A model generated the notes under the pieces. It worked only from the letters and a program-made list of their open reading frames with translations. It was not told the origin of the DNA and ran no database searches. This document shows positions 10,222-21,529 of a stretch of DNA of 64,000 nt, one piece after another (the stretch's first letter is position 1; every line of letters starts with the position of its first letter). A program made the position numbers and the translations under genes. Origin of the DNA: Cordilura impudica. Lineage: Eukaryota; Arthropoda; Insecta; Diptera; Scathophagidae. The stretch spans positions 253,010,116 to 253,074,115 of the forward strand of contig OY821519.1 in NCBI GenBank assembly GCA_963682025.1, read 5' to 3'.

Positions 10222-11424
10222 TGTACTATTATTTTATCTTACCGTTTCGAATCTCTAGTGAACGCAATTTTAGCTTAAGTCTATCTACTTACAGGAAAGT
10301 TCTCAGGGGAGAGGCTTTGCAAATACCTTAAATATGATGTCCAATTTATATATGGGCATGAAATGTGAAAAATCTGCAATAAAACGAAAACACGGCCGTT
10401 TGCGTGCCATCCATGAGACCTTCTTGTTTGTATATTAAATAATACAAAGAAAGTTCCTCCTGTATAATTTTGATGTTTGCACTTAAGCTATTTTTGCGCT
10501 CATGGCCCCATATATGTATATTGTTTTCAGAATATTCTTTCAATACTTCTTCTGAATTTTTCTTTGTTTTTTTTTTTTTTTTATTTTTATATTTCGTATT
10601 GTAATTGACAGCATTTCAAGGAAACTTATAAACGCAATATTGAAGCGCTCAATATGGCAAGCAAAAAGTTGTTTATATTCCTAGAACTTTTTTCTGTTTT
10701 TTTTTTTAACAACAAGATCCTTTTTTCCTTTTCTATTTTGCAATATCTGTACGACGTTTGGTTTTTTTTTAAGTTGTTTTACTTCTTCTCATTGTATGTG
10801 TAGCAAAGTGCGTGTCATTGTCAAATGTTAAAAGGCATTATTGTACGCTTACAAGTGGTTTTTTCTATTATTCATTTCGTTGGTATTACGCTCAACTTTG
10901 GCATAGAAAGAAAAATTAAACACAATACGAAAATTTATTGTAGTTTCGGTTTTTTTCTTCCATATTTTCATTTAGCCGAACAGTGGGTTAGGCCGAAAAA
11001 TTTAGTGCGATAAAAATTTATGATATTCAGATAGCAGCAAATAATAAGTTTAAAAATGTTTTACATTCCAATAAATATAGAAGAAAGAAAGGATATAAAA
11101 TACTTTTGGACTTGCTGTAAATTTTATAATATAAACCAAAAACTAAAAAACTCGATAAATTGTTTTAATATTTTTATTTTGCGATACCAATAAACAGATC
11201 TTTGATAAACTAACAAAAATGCACGATATTTTTTAAAAATTCACGTTATAAAAAAAAAACCAAAACACTCAGCGAAAAAGCTACAAAATTTTGTTTATTT
11301 GTTAAAAAATGTGGACCAAAACAACAAGGGAAATTTACGATACTCATAAATGTATATTTTAAAAAAACATTAACTCTAAGAAAAAAGATATGAACTAGAA
11401 AGACATATCTACGATATTAATGAC
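10222..11424. other. Gene-free AT-rich region
   Basis: No coding region or recognised element is seen. Long T and A runs occur at 10566-10582 and elsewhere. The short open frames at 10346-10543 and 10825-11013 have no recognisable motifs. The ACGATAT background motif begins to appear from about 11.2 kb. Confidence 0.5.
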
Positions 11425-12581
11425 AACTAGGAAAATTTATTTTTTTATTCATATATAAATATTTGTTTAACACATAGAAGATTTATAACGGTGTTTGTTA
11501 ATAAATAATTTTATAAGAGCCTAAAGGTATGCTAATCAATACTAGCCAATTCACAATTCAGCACAAATTTAATAAACACACACATTCAGCGTTGTATAGT
11601 TTTTATACCCTATACCACTATGTGGTTTGGGTATACTGACTTTGTGCTGCTGTTTGTAACTACCAAAAATATTTGACCTAGACCCATCTTTTATTATACC
11701 GATCGAATCAGAATCACTTTTTGAGTCGATTTAACAATGTCCGTCCGTCCGTCCGTCCGTCCGTCTGTGTGTCCATGTAAACCTTGTAATCAAACTACAG
11801 GTCGCAAATATGAATATATTTTGATGAAATTTGGTACATAAGCTTCTATCGGCCATAGGATGAACGCTATTGAGTGAGAATCGGTCCATGTTCAGACCCC
11901 CATACAAATGACCCCTATGAAATCGACATAAATTGCCATATGATCCAAATTTTAGTATAGATCCTAGTCAAATTGGGTTTGTATGTGTTTATTACATCCA
12001 TTAATGAGTAGTCTAAAAACGATCCCTATGGGACAACTCTTAGTCATAGGCCCCATATAGAGCTGCTTCCCGTCTTCACTTAAGTCTATCAAAAAACAAA
12101 AATATTTCACTGATTCATCTCAAATTTTGTGTGTATATATTTTTGCAAAATACAAGAGACTTTGCCGAGGTCCATTTTTGGACCTAGTCCCCATATAGAC
12201 ATAGCATCCGATATGAACTTTTTCATATCTGCAGCCAAAAAAATTTATAAATGTGCCACTCAAATTTGGTTGATGCTTATTTTCCATATCCAATTAGTTG
12301 GGCCTAAGAGATAGGGTCTCTAAACGCATGGCATAGGGTGTCGTATAGGCGGTCCAGACCGACTATAATTTTCTTACTTGTTTTATTTGAAGTTTAAATA
12401 TATCTCTTATGTACGTGTTAGCAGAAACTTTAAAAAATGTTCCAGACGGTGCTAACATGTAAATATTGTAGTCAGCTAAAAAAAAATACTTTTCAAAAGG
12501 GGTATTTTTGGTGAAAATCGCTCGGTAACTACAAGTTTTACATCGGTCACAAGAAATCGCCTTGTGTATTAATATTTTAGA
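11425..12581 (-). mobile_element. Helitron-like element (TC...CTAG family), copy 2, split by a nested insertion
   Basis: On the minus strand the 5' end is 12581 (TCTAAAATATTAATACAC, then 'aaggcgatttcttgtgacc'). The body is interrupted between about 11601 and 12385 by a complete family-1 element. The two parts join at the 'ataaaattatacaacgc'-like point of the family sequence: 'tttctgctaacacgtacat' on one side and 'gtgtgtttattaaatttg' on the other. The 3' terminal CTAG is missing (truncated near 11425). So the family-1 element is the younger of the two. Confidence 0.65.
11602..12384 (+). repeat. Full-length family-1 (GTCY)n element, reference copy for this window
   Basis: It begins 'ttttataccctataccact' and contains 'ttgtgctgctgtttgtaac', the CCGTCCGTCCGTCCGT block (about 11741-11770), and 'ccccatatagagctgc'. 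It ends with a palindrome near 'gtccagaccgac' and then 'cttacttgtttta'. The 13-base 5' sequence ATACCCTATACCA is matched by a degraded complement before the end ('TGGCATAGGGTGT' here, perfect in other copies). Subterminal inverted repeats, a GTCY microsatellite and a 3' hairpin fit the known mini-me/DINE-1 (Helentron-associated) design. The open frame at 12129-12314 is not a gene. Confidence 0.8.
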
Positions 12582-12784
12582 TTTAAAACTTAATATATAA
12601 ATTATTCTGGTTGTTTACGATATTAGAACATACCAATAATCAAAATCGGGTTATATGCGATAGAAAATAAATAGTTAAAAATATTAAAAAGATGCCCCAA
12701 AAGTTACAGAATTTGACCATAATCATAAAATACCTACGATATAAAAATAATTACGATATTTAAAATTTTTAAATTTTACGATAA
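12582..12784. other. ACGATAT-rich background sequence
   Basis: An AT-rich stretch with several TTACGATAT motifs ('acctacgatataaa', 'attacgatattt', 'ttttacgataaa'). It belongs to the old background described under 11200-19860. Confidence 0.5.
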
Positions 12785-14165
12785 ATTTTTTTACATCTTT
12801 TTTTTTATTTATTTATATAAACTTTATTTCATCAAATCAATTCATACATAATTGAGCCTCAGCGCCATTAAGGCTTTGTTGAGGCAAATTGACAAATAAA
12901 CTTATTTTAATAAAATTAAAAAATATTTAAATGAAAATTATTTGTTATACAAAATAGGAGAAATTTAATTTGTACTAATTTAAAATTATATCACAAACAT
13001 AACAATATTATTCAAAAGATATTCTTTTAATTTATTTTTAAATAAAGAAATAGTTAAACATTCCTTTAAACTTTGCGGTAAACTATTAAATTCCAGACTA
13101 CGGATATATTCTACTCGCTGTTTCGTAGTTTCTAAACGACATCTTGAAACTCTAAGGTTCGAATTGTTTCTTGTATTGAAAGCTTGTTGGTTAACTGAAA
13201 AACAAATAGTATCGTGACCGATATTATGTAGTACTTTAAAACATATATTAATAATTGCATTTTGTACATTCCATGTATAGGTAAAACATTTTTGGCACAT
13301 CCATATATAGAGATATAGTTGGATACCATCGGGGAAGATTACATACGATTTTTAATGATTTATTCTGCAATATTTGTAGGGATTTTAATCATAATTTTTA
13401 TTATATCCAAATATCAAAGTCAAATAATTCAAACGGCTCTGAATCAGTGATTAAAAAATAATATATTTAGTCTTTTCATCAAGTTTGTACTTTAATTTAA
13501 ATAAAACTCCCAGAGCCGGTGATATCTTGGCCTGCAAATGTTGCATATGGCGATGCCATGACAAATTGTTTTGTATAAATACTCCGAGATATTTTACGGC
13601 TTGTACTTCCTCTACCTCTTTGCCATCAATATATATAATGTTATTGTTGTTATTGTGATTCGGATGAGGTCTAAATCTTATGAGTTTTGTTTTATTAGCA
13701 TTAAGTACAAGTTTGTTTAACCTCGCAAAATCTGAAACTAGAGCACCATCTCATTTAGCAAACGTTTTAAAAACCAGATATTCTTTATACGGGTAAAAAA
13801 TACACAAATAATCAGCGTACATAAACATCTTCCCATCAAGACATAGATTGTTAATATCGTTTAAATATATAGTGAACAATAAAGGACCCAAAACTCTGCT
13901 CTGCGGAACATCGTGTTCGACAACATTCATTGAGCTCTTAGACGTATTAATTTGAACATATTGATTCCTTCATTCTAAATAGTTTTCTATTAGAGTCAAT
14001 TCTGTACCTCTTATGCCATAAAATTTTAACTTTTGTACTAAAATCTTGTGATCGACAAGATCAAAAGCCCTAGAAAAATCGTCTTCGATGTACATAAAAA
14101 TGTAAGCTATTAAAAAGAAGAGATTTATATTTTTAAATATAATATCAAGCAAATATACCAACTTT
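12785..14165 (-). pseudogene. Non-LTR retrotransposon RT remnant (Jockey/CR1-like), copy A
   Basis: On the minus strand, from 14161 downward, the frames read in RT order: 'DFSRAFDLVDHKILVQKL' and 'FYGIRG', then 'DVPQSRVLGPLLFTIYLND', then 'MFMYADY' where the catalytic box should be YADD. These are followed by 'KYLGVFIQNNLSWHRH', 'IQSRLNYLTLIFG', and a C-terminus 'NSLPQSLKECLTISLFKNKL' ending near 12986. A 3' UTR with AATTGAxxAATAAA-like AT-rich sequence reaches an A/T tail at about 12785. Several frameshifts, and YADY in place of YADD, make it dead. The N-terminal endonuclease half is missing (5' truncation, the usual LINE insertion outcome). Confidence 0.85.
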
Positions 14166-14373
14166 TACGATATCAACATAAGTTTGCGATATAGATTGTA
14201 TATTCAGAGACGTAAATATTTCTGGGTCATTAATATTAATGGAAATTTACGATATAAAGTTTAGCTTAATTGAATTTCGTGAGATATAAAAAAAATTTAC
14301 GATACTCAAATTCGTTAAATTTTACGATATATTTTTTTACATCTTCAATATACATACATACAAAATAATGATA

Positions 14374-15175
14374 ATAAAACAAGTAAGAAAATTAAAGTCG
14401 GTCCAGACCGACTATACGATACCCTATACCATGCGTTAAGAGACCCTATCTCTCAGGCCCAACTAACTAGATATAGAAAATAAGCATAAACCAAATTTGA
14501 GTGGGATTTTTATTAATTTTTTTTGCTGCAGATATGAAAAGTTCATATCGGATGCTATATCTATATGGGGACTAGGCCCAAAAATGGACCGATCCTGACT
14601 ATGTTTAGTAAAGTTTCTTGTATTTTGCAAAAATATATACAAACAAAATTTGAGAAGAATCAGTGCAATATTTTTGTTTTTTGATAGATTTAAGTGAAGA
14701 TCGGGAAGCAGCTCTATATGGGGCCTATGACTAAGAATTGTCCTATAGGGATCATTTTTGGACTACTGATTAATGTATGTAATAAATACATACAAACCCA
14801 ATTTGACTAAGATTTATATGATAATTTGGATCTTATGGCAATATATGTTTATTTCATAGGGGTCATTTGTATGGGGGCTAGGTCTGAACATGGACCGATT
14901 CTCACCAATTTCAGTAGCGTTCATCCTATGGCCGACAAAAGCTTATATACCATATTTTATCGAAATATATTCATATGTGCGACCTGCAGTTTGATTACAA
15001 GCTTTACATGGACACACAGACGGACGGACGGACGGACATCGTTAAATCGAATCAGCTAGTGATTCTGATTCGATCGGTATAATAAAAGATGGGTCTAGGT
15101 CAAATATTTTTGGTAGTTACAAACAGCAGCACAAAGTCATTATACCCAAACCACATAGTGGTATAGGGTATAAAT
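14374..15175 (-). repeat. Full-length family-1 (GTCY)n element
   Basis: It starts (element 3' end) 'taaaacaagtaagaaaatta', then the perfect palindrome GTCGGTCCAGACCGAC. It ends 'ccacatagtggtatagggt' plus ATAAA. The GACGGACGGACGGAC block is near 15020-15040. The open frame at 14826-15059 lies entirely in this repeat and its equivalents recur in other copies, so it is not a host gene. Confidence 0.8.
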
Positions 15176-15179
15176 AGCA

Positions 15180-16303
15180 AATAGTGAAGATCAAGAAGCA
15201 GCTATATATGGGTGCTATGACTAAAGGCGGCTGCGACGCGCAAATAAACACATCAAATAGTTCATATGTGTGAGTGTCGTGTGTTTGAAGCTTTAAAGGC
15301 AACGTACAAATAAAAAGTCAAACACCATTTGTATTTTGATTTCGTAGCGTTCGCATCAACTCAAGTCGTCGTCGGATGATGATTTAATGTTATTGTAATT
15401 TTAAAAATTTGATTTTTTATTATATTTTTAAGATGTAGTTTTAATTATCTATAAATTTTACAACTTAAAATTTTATAATTTGAATCAATTATTAATACGA
15501 TAATTAATTAAAAATATAAAATTATTAAATTTATATGTTAATTTTTGTATAAATTTTATCATATTTCTAAATTTTTTAATAATAAATTTGGTTAATTACT
15601 CACTAATTCCTTATTAATTATAATAATAATTTAATTATAAAACAATAAATAATTAAATATTTATATGTACATATCTTTATATAAAATTTAATAAGTATAC
15701 ATTAATCAAGATATGGAAAAAAAAATTTTTTTTCCGCACATGTGTTCAACGTGAAAAATTCAAACCAAATGAAGTTTGTTTGTCAAACAAGTCCGGCAAT
15801 GATCAAATAATCAGCCGTCAAATAAAAATATCAAAAATTTTTGCTTTCATCAAACATAGCCGACAACTGATACGTGTAGCCGAAAAAGAACGACCGCACG
15901 CACACAATCTTGTGTTTGATGGGTTTATTTGATCGTCACCAGCCGCCTTAAGAATTGTCATATAGGGTTTATTTACGGACTGAAGATAAATGGATGCCAT
16001 AAAACTACACAAACCCAACTAGAGTTTATCTCATAGATATCATTTGCATGGGGATTAGGTCTGAACATACACCGATTTTCGCCAATTTCAATAGGGTTCA
16101 TGCTATGGTCGATAAAAGTTTTTATAACAAATTACATCAATACATATTCATATTTGCTACCAGTAGTTTGATTAAAAGGTTTATATGGACACACAGACAG
16201 ACAGACGGACATCGCTAAATCGACTCATAAAGTTATTCTGTGTCGATCGGTATAAAAATTGTCAAAGTCATTAAACCCTGACCACATACTGGTATAGGGT
16301 AAA
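15180..16303 (-). repeat. Family-1 (GTCY)n element, truncated and split by a MITE
   Basis: The sequence 'gtgaagatcaagaagcagc' to 'gctatgactaa', and then from 15949 'taagaattgtcatataggg' to 'tactggtatagggta', together follow the minus-strand family-1 sequence. It lacks its first ~300 bases next to the preceding full copy. There is an internal deletion near 16255 (the stretch between the GATCGGTATA motif and 'caaagtcatta'). The MITE at 15225-15948 separates the two parts. Confidence 0.75.
15225..15948. mobile_element. Harbinger-like MITE, 724 bp, with 3-bp TAA target duplication
   Basis: The left end AGGCGGCTGCGACGCGCAAA and the right end (minus strand) AGGCGGCTGGTGACGATCAA are inverted repeats, continuing with AAATAAAC on both sides. 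The TAA at 15222-15224 is repeated at 15949-15951. The uninterrupted family-1 sequence at the same point (near 14733) has a single TAA, so the insertion boundary and 3-bp duplication are clear. TIRs plus a TAA/TTA duplication point to PIF/Harbinger. Both ends (~150 bp) are GC-richer, and the middle is extremely AT-rich and non-coding. Confidence 0.82.
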
Positions 16304-16570
16304 AAATTTCGATATCAAATTTTTCTATTATTATATTATCAAAAAGCCTACACCATTAAAAATTTTTGGTATTTTTAAAAAAGTTATAATATAAAAATAT
16401 TTAACAAGATTTACGATATTGCCTTAAAAAATTTTAACAACATCAAAACCATTTTCAGAAAATTTAGTATTAAAAATTCTACGATATTGTTTACAAAAGT
16501 TACGACGTTCAAAAAATATTTACAGACTATTTCTATAATGATACCTATAATATTTCTAGAGTAATATTGA

Positions 16571-16805
16571 CTAGCAGACCCCAGCCCTCGAAAATCGAGT
16601 GCAAAATCTAGGAAATTTTATTTGATCATTCAATTTATTTCTTTCAATGTTTTTTAATCTATTTAACTCATTAAGTTTATTTCAATATAAGTATTTGTTG
16701 AACACACAGAAATAAAGGCCACCATGTATGCCACCTAAAGGTATTAAAATTTTTAGCAATTCAAAATTCAACACAGCGTATGGGTTATGCAATTATTGTA
16801 ATGAA
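16571..16805 (-). mobile_element. Helitron-like element (TC...CTAG family), 5'-truncated copy
   Basis: It begins 'ctagcagaccccagccctcg', the complement of the family 3' end (CGAGGGCTGGGGTCTGCTAG). It is preceded by an A, so the insertion is again before T. It continues with 'gtgcaaaatctaggaaatt' and 'cacctaaaggtatt', as in the copy at 58930-59263. Confidence 0.6.
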
Positions 16806-18232
16806 ATCTGTATGTTAACTTTCGTGTTGCATAATGTAAACTTGATTTTGCACGAGTAACTTTCCTCAAACTCAACGAATTTAAACAGTTAATAGCTCAA
16901 AAGAAAGAGCTTGATCCACTGAGTGTTCTTAGAGTGAAACGGTCAAGATCCATTTATTAGAAGAGGAGCTATGAGAATTCGAATTGCTTGAGTGAATGTG
17001 TCTCATAAGAAATGTACAGGGAAGAATCGCGTTTGAGTATAACTTGAGTAAGGTGGGAGTTGAGTAAATTTCAATGATTGATGACATATCTGTGTCTAAA
17101 TACCTTTCATTAAAAAAAAAAATGAAGAAAATCGACCGTATAGAACGGCCAGACGGACTGACTTTAATTTTCATAAATTTTTTTAATATATAAGATAAAA
17201 TTTAACTTTTCTTATAAAATTCTACGATATTAAACTAAATTCACGATATATTGATACACTTTGGAGTACACGAAATTTTACGAATTGACAGATTTTAAGG
17301 ATATTTTGAAAATTTTCGATTTTGATAAAACATTTTAGTATCAAAAACAAAATTGAACAAATTTTTGCCATGACGTTGGTTTTCAAATTTAATTTCCGTA
17401 AAATACAATGTCTTTCCAGCCACTGTCAAAACGCCTGCAAATATTCGTCGTCTCTCTGCATTTATTATTTATGGCGCTAACTATTGGAGTTTGATATTGG
17501 CGTTTGCATGGCTGTGTGTGTGTGTGTGTGTGCGTTTGGTTTTTTCCTACGCATTGTTGTGCGCGTGTTGTTTGGTTTAGCTTGGAATTTTTCTAATTTC
17601 ATATTTCAAGCCTTCGGGGGCCTTGATATATCACTAGCAATGTCAATAATTTACAATTGTGGTCTTAAACTCAACTGTTTTTGTTTCGTTTGGCAAAGAC
17701 AACAATATTTGTTCAATGGTTTTCCTATTATTTTTTCTTGAACTCTTGTTGATTACTTTTTATATAATATTTTTTTTTTAGCTTCAAGTATTTACACTTA
17801 ATCAATGAAAATGTGCGAAAATTGAAAAGAAAAATAAATAAACTTAGGAAAATATGTCAAGTACTTTACACATACAAACAAATAGACAGACACTGCTATG
17901 GCAATAATAAATACAATATGAGTAGTACATAGAAGAATTGTGTTGAAAGTATTTCAAAAACAGCTTAAAGCATGTTTCAGACATTTAGGAAAACATAAAA
18001 AAGTAATTTAAAAAAAAAATGTAAAAAACAATCACAATGTCACGAGTTGTGGAAGAATAGAATAATAAAACAAATAGTAATAAAAAAATATTATATTTTT
18101 CTAATCGCTATCGATGTTTATGATATCAATTTGAGATCGTATGTATTTTTCAACATTAAAAAATTTCAGTTCATAAAATATCTTTGAAAGTTTAAAATAA
18201 TTCTATCATTTAAAATAAAATAAATTTTTTTA
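16806..18232. other. Gene-free region with ACGATAT background and a TG microsatellite
   Basis: No coding region is recognised. A (TG)n run lies at 17514-17531. The open frames at 16929-17174 and 17484-17741 have composition and motifs typical of random AT-rich DNA. Scattered ACGATAT motifs occur. Confidence 0.5.
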
Positions 18233-18958
18233 CATCTTTTTTTTTTATTTATTTATATAAACTTTATTTCATCAAATCAATTCATACATAATTGTACAAA
18301 TTTAAAATTATATCACAAACATTACAATATTATTCAAAAGATATTCTTTTAATTTATTTTTATATAAAAAAATTGTTAAACATTCTTTTAGACTTTGCGG
18401 TAAACTATTAAAATCCAGACTACCGATATATTCTACTCGCTGTTTCGTAGTTTCTAAACGACATCTTGAAACTCTAAGGTTTGAATTGTTTCTTGTATTG
18501 AAAGCTTGTTGATTAACTGAAAAACAAATAGTACGGTGACCGATATTAGTACTTTAAAAACATATATTAATAATTGCATTTTGTACATTCCATGTATAGG
18601 TAAAACATTTTTGGCGACATCCCTATATAGAGATATAGTTGGATACAATCGGGGAAGATTAAATACGATTTTTAATGATTTATTCTGCAATATTTGTGGG
18701 GATTTTAAATCATAATTTTTATTATATCCAAATATCAAAGTCAAATAATTCAAACGGCTCTGAATCATTGATTGAAAAATAATATATTTAGTCTTTTCAT
18801 GAAGTTTGTACTTTAATTTAAATAAAACTCCCAGAGCCGGTGATATCTTGGCCTGCAGATGTTGTATATGGCGATGCCATGACAAATTGTTTTGTATAAA
18901 TACTCCGAGATATTTTACGGCTTGTACTTCCTCTACCTCTTTGCCATCAATATATATT
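18233..18958 (-). pseudogene. Non-LTR retrotransposon RT C-terminal remnant, copy B
   Basis: This is a close relative of copy A (12785-13640), covering only the last part. The minus-strand frame 18454-18885 reads 'SWHRHIQHLQAKISPALGV', 'IQSRLNYLTLIFG', 'LQNKSLKIVFNLPR', 'VLPIHGMYKMQ' and stays open for 143 codons from its first Met. Upstream, 'KEVEEVQAVKYLGVF' is still readable to about 18950, then the element breaks off. The 3' UTR lacks the ~115-bp block (12855-12968) present in copy A. Both copies sit behind the same background words 'aaatttttttacatctt'. Confidence 0.82.
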
Positions 18959-19207
18959 ATTTAAAATAAAATCTTAACTATGTATATTTCTATAACACTG
19001 CATATTTGTATCAATATCATAAATTGTATTTTATCAATATCACCGATTTGATCTACGCTGAATCAAATGATGGGTGAAACAAACGAAAGGATTAAAAAAA
19101 TTAAACAACTTTAGCCGAAATTTGTCGAACTAAAGGAGAGAAGACTTTATTGAAAAATAAAAATTATGTGTTGTTATCTAAGACCGGAATTTAAAAACTA
19201 TAAGCAA

Positions 19208-19372
19208 TATTTATACCCTATACCACTATGTGGTCAGGGTATAATAAGTTTGTGCTGATGTTTGTAACTACCAAACATATTTGACGATCGACTCAGAGTC
19301 GGTTTAGCGGTGTCCGATATGTCAAATATGAATATATTTTGATTAAATTTAGCACATAAGCTCCTATCATAT
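19208..19372 (+). repeat. Family-1 (GTCY)n element, short deleted copy
   Basis: It starts 'tttataccctataccacta', then 'gctgatgtttgtaactacc'. It loses the GTCC block, with a jump from 'gcggtgtccg' to 'tatgtcaaatatgaatat', and ends near 'cataagctcctatc'. It is followed by a short (TA)n run. Confidence 0.7.
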
Positions 19373-19492
19373 ATATATAGTATATATATTGTCGAAATGC
19401 TGCGTAATTATTTTTTGATATCGTAATTGTTTTTAATATTAAAAAAATTCTGTAAATTTTTTTTAATGTTATTATTATACATACATATGTTT

Positions 19493-19858
19493 AAAGCGAT
19501 ATCGTAAATTTTGTTAAATATTATTTATATTGTAATTTTTTTAACAATATCGTTAATTTGTAGAAATGTATAGAAATTAATGTCGTTAAATTTGGTATAT
19601 ATTTTGATATTGCATTTTTTTTTTATCCAAATAGAGAGTTTTTATGAATATCGTAATTTTTCATTATTATATTATTAAAGCGATATCGTAAATTTTGTTA
19701 GATATTATTTATATCGTCATTTTTTTTTAACAATATCGTTAATTTGTAGAAATGTATAGAAATTAATGTCGTTATATTTGGTATATATTTTGATATTGCA
19801 TTTTTTTCTATCCAAATAGAGAGTTTTTATGAATATCGTACATTTTCATTATTATTTG
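19493..19858. repeat. Two-copy tandem repeat, 184-bp period
   Basis: Copy 1 starts at 19493 and copy 2 at 19677. Both contain 'cgatatcgtaaattttgtta', 'atttgtagaaatgtatag', 'ggtatatattttgatattgc' and 'ccaaatagagagtttttatg'. They differ at few positions. This may be a remnant of the ACGATAT background in longer-unit form. Confidence 0.8.
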
Positions 19859-19936
19859 GTAGTTTTAAAAACCAACTCATAAAAACCAAGTTTTTATTAT
19901 ACTTCCTTTATTTGTAAATAAATTTGTAGTACGTTT

Positions 19937-21435
19937 ACACTAAGGAAAATCTAGTAGATTTTAGTTGAAATCTATTTCAAAATCTATACCGTTTACAATT
20001 TGAAAATATATATTATATTGTTTACATCTAACTTTTTTGACATTTTGTGAGATTTTATTTCCACAACAATAAACAGCTGATTAAAATAAAACATATAAAC
20101 AAGAGATACAGAAAATATTTATAATAATAGGAAATATGTAAGAATCCTAAAAAAGAACATATTAATATAATTAAATGAAAAAAGCACAATTTCAAATAAA
20201 AAGTTTTCGTAAAAAAGCACATCAGCATTTGTTAAATGTATTGTTTCAATAGCAAAAATAAATGCGTTTTCCACAATTATTACATGTAAGTATATAAAAT
20301 ATTAACTTTTCAATTACTAATTTTTTTTGTATTATAGATTCAACATGGCTCTTTTTGGGAGCAGGACGTTTCTGTTATGTCGGACAAAACTTTCATCTAA
20401 AACTGTAGAGTGAGCCGCCAAACATTTCAGCTGCTTTGTTCAAAAATGACGAAACTTTTTAAACAACCATAATGAGATCATTAATGATCTGACAAACTAA
20501 TATGAAGAGTTAACTTACGACTATCAAGCTGACGGAGAAAAAATAAATAACACCATTGCAATCTTTTTAATTATTAATTTTATTTAAAACAAGAAAATTA
20601 AACACAAGTATTTTAAAATAAAAAAACAACAAAATTCTGTAATTAATTATTCATATGTATGTTACAAACGAAGAGCTCATGGCTACAGAAGCTACCCTGC
20701 AGGAAGCCTGGGGTCAAGTGTCCCCAATTCACCACTTTTGTCTACTATTTTGTTGACATTGTCAACTATTTACTTTACTTTATCTGTGAAAAAAATTTTT
20801 CTTCTTGATTTCTAGAGTTTTGTTTGAAAAACACGTGGTTGGACGAAAAACTAAAGTTTTAAAACAAGATATAGAAAAAGTGAATATAAAAGTTAAATAA
20901 AAATATATTTTAAAATAAATTAAATTAAAAAAACATAATAAAAAAATTTGCACAAGAATATCTGGTTCCAATGTCTACATATGGTCCCATAAGAACTTCC
21001 TAGTCACTACCTAATCAATAGTAGCAGTGTCACTAGTGATTTGCAATGACACGTACATGTTAAATGTCTATAGAAAATTACATTGTCTGGGGTATAGTTG
21101 GTCAGTAGTACTGGTGAAAAAGTCAATAGTGAATCAGTACTGTTTCACTATTGACATTTCTTGCTGGGTAGTTCTCCTTTCACAATTACTTTATAATAAT
21201 TTATTATTGTATGGTAATTCCTTAAATAAATAAATATTTTTTTCCTTTCCGTCTTCGATTTGTTTACTTTTTGTTTATTTATTTTTTTTTTTTTGTCAAT
21301 TTTTAATCACTGCATTGTAATTTTTTACTACAATATTAAAAATACACATTTGGTAGTGCCCAAGTTTGACAAGATTTTGTGAGATTTTGCTAAAATCTAG
21401 TAACGTGCTAGATTTTGTTTTGTATGGGAAAGCAG
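19937..21435. mobile_element. Possible decayed DNA transposon with diverged inverted ends
   Basis: The left part reads 'aaaatctagtagattttag' and then 'aaatct' and 'tttgtgagatttt'. The right part, read on the minus strand, reads 'aaaatctagcacgttactag', 'attttagcaaaatct' and 'cacaaaatcttgtcaaa'. These look like diverged inverted ends about 1.5 kb apart. Inside is a short spliceable-looking coding remnant (20262-20398) and unrecognised DNA. The minus-strand open frame 20780-20971 has no recognisable motif. I could not define a target duplication. Confidence 0.3.
20262..20398 (+). pseudogene. Short coding-like remnant with a 52-bp fly-type intron
   Basis: An ATG at 20262 opens 'MRFPQLLH'. It is followed by a perfect-looking small intron at 20286-20337: GTAAGTAT at the donor, ATTACTAAT as a branch site, a T-run, and ATTATAG at the acceptor. 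After splicing, the frame continues 'IQHGSFWEQDVSVMSDKTF' to a stop near 20398. The size and layout match short dipteran introns. I do not recognise the protein. It may be the 5' end of a decayed transposase. Confidence 0.35.
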
Positions 21436-21529
21436 ACAGTACAAGTTAATATAAAGGGAGTAATAATCTAACCCATAAAAAAAAGTTTTTATTAAAACTC
21501 TTTCTTTCCTTATGCATATGAGTTTTGAA

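Larger units (their letters stand above)
11200..19860. other. Old AT-rich background domain with dispersed TTTACGATAT motif
   Basis: Between recognised elements the same short motif recurs: 'aatttacgatac' near 11335, 'gtttacgatatt' near 12616, 'attacgatattt' near 12750, 'ttttacgatatc' near 14165, 'atttacgatata' near 14240, 'atttacgatact' near 14293, 'tctacgatattg' near 16480, 'tctacgatatta' near 17222. From about 19420 it runs in the opposite direction ('atatcgtaaattt', 'aatatcgttaattt'). I read this as a decayed satellite or repeat field into which the younger elements inserted. Confidence 0.4.

Noticed and set aside
14826..15059. Open frame of 77 codons; similar frames at 27560-27796 and 39573-39800
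   Set aside because: All three lie in the same part of the family-1 (GTCY)n element and translate non-coding repeat DNA. The frame is not conserved as a protein outside this repeat and ends in the GTCC microsatellite.
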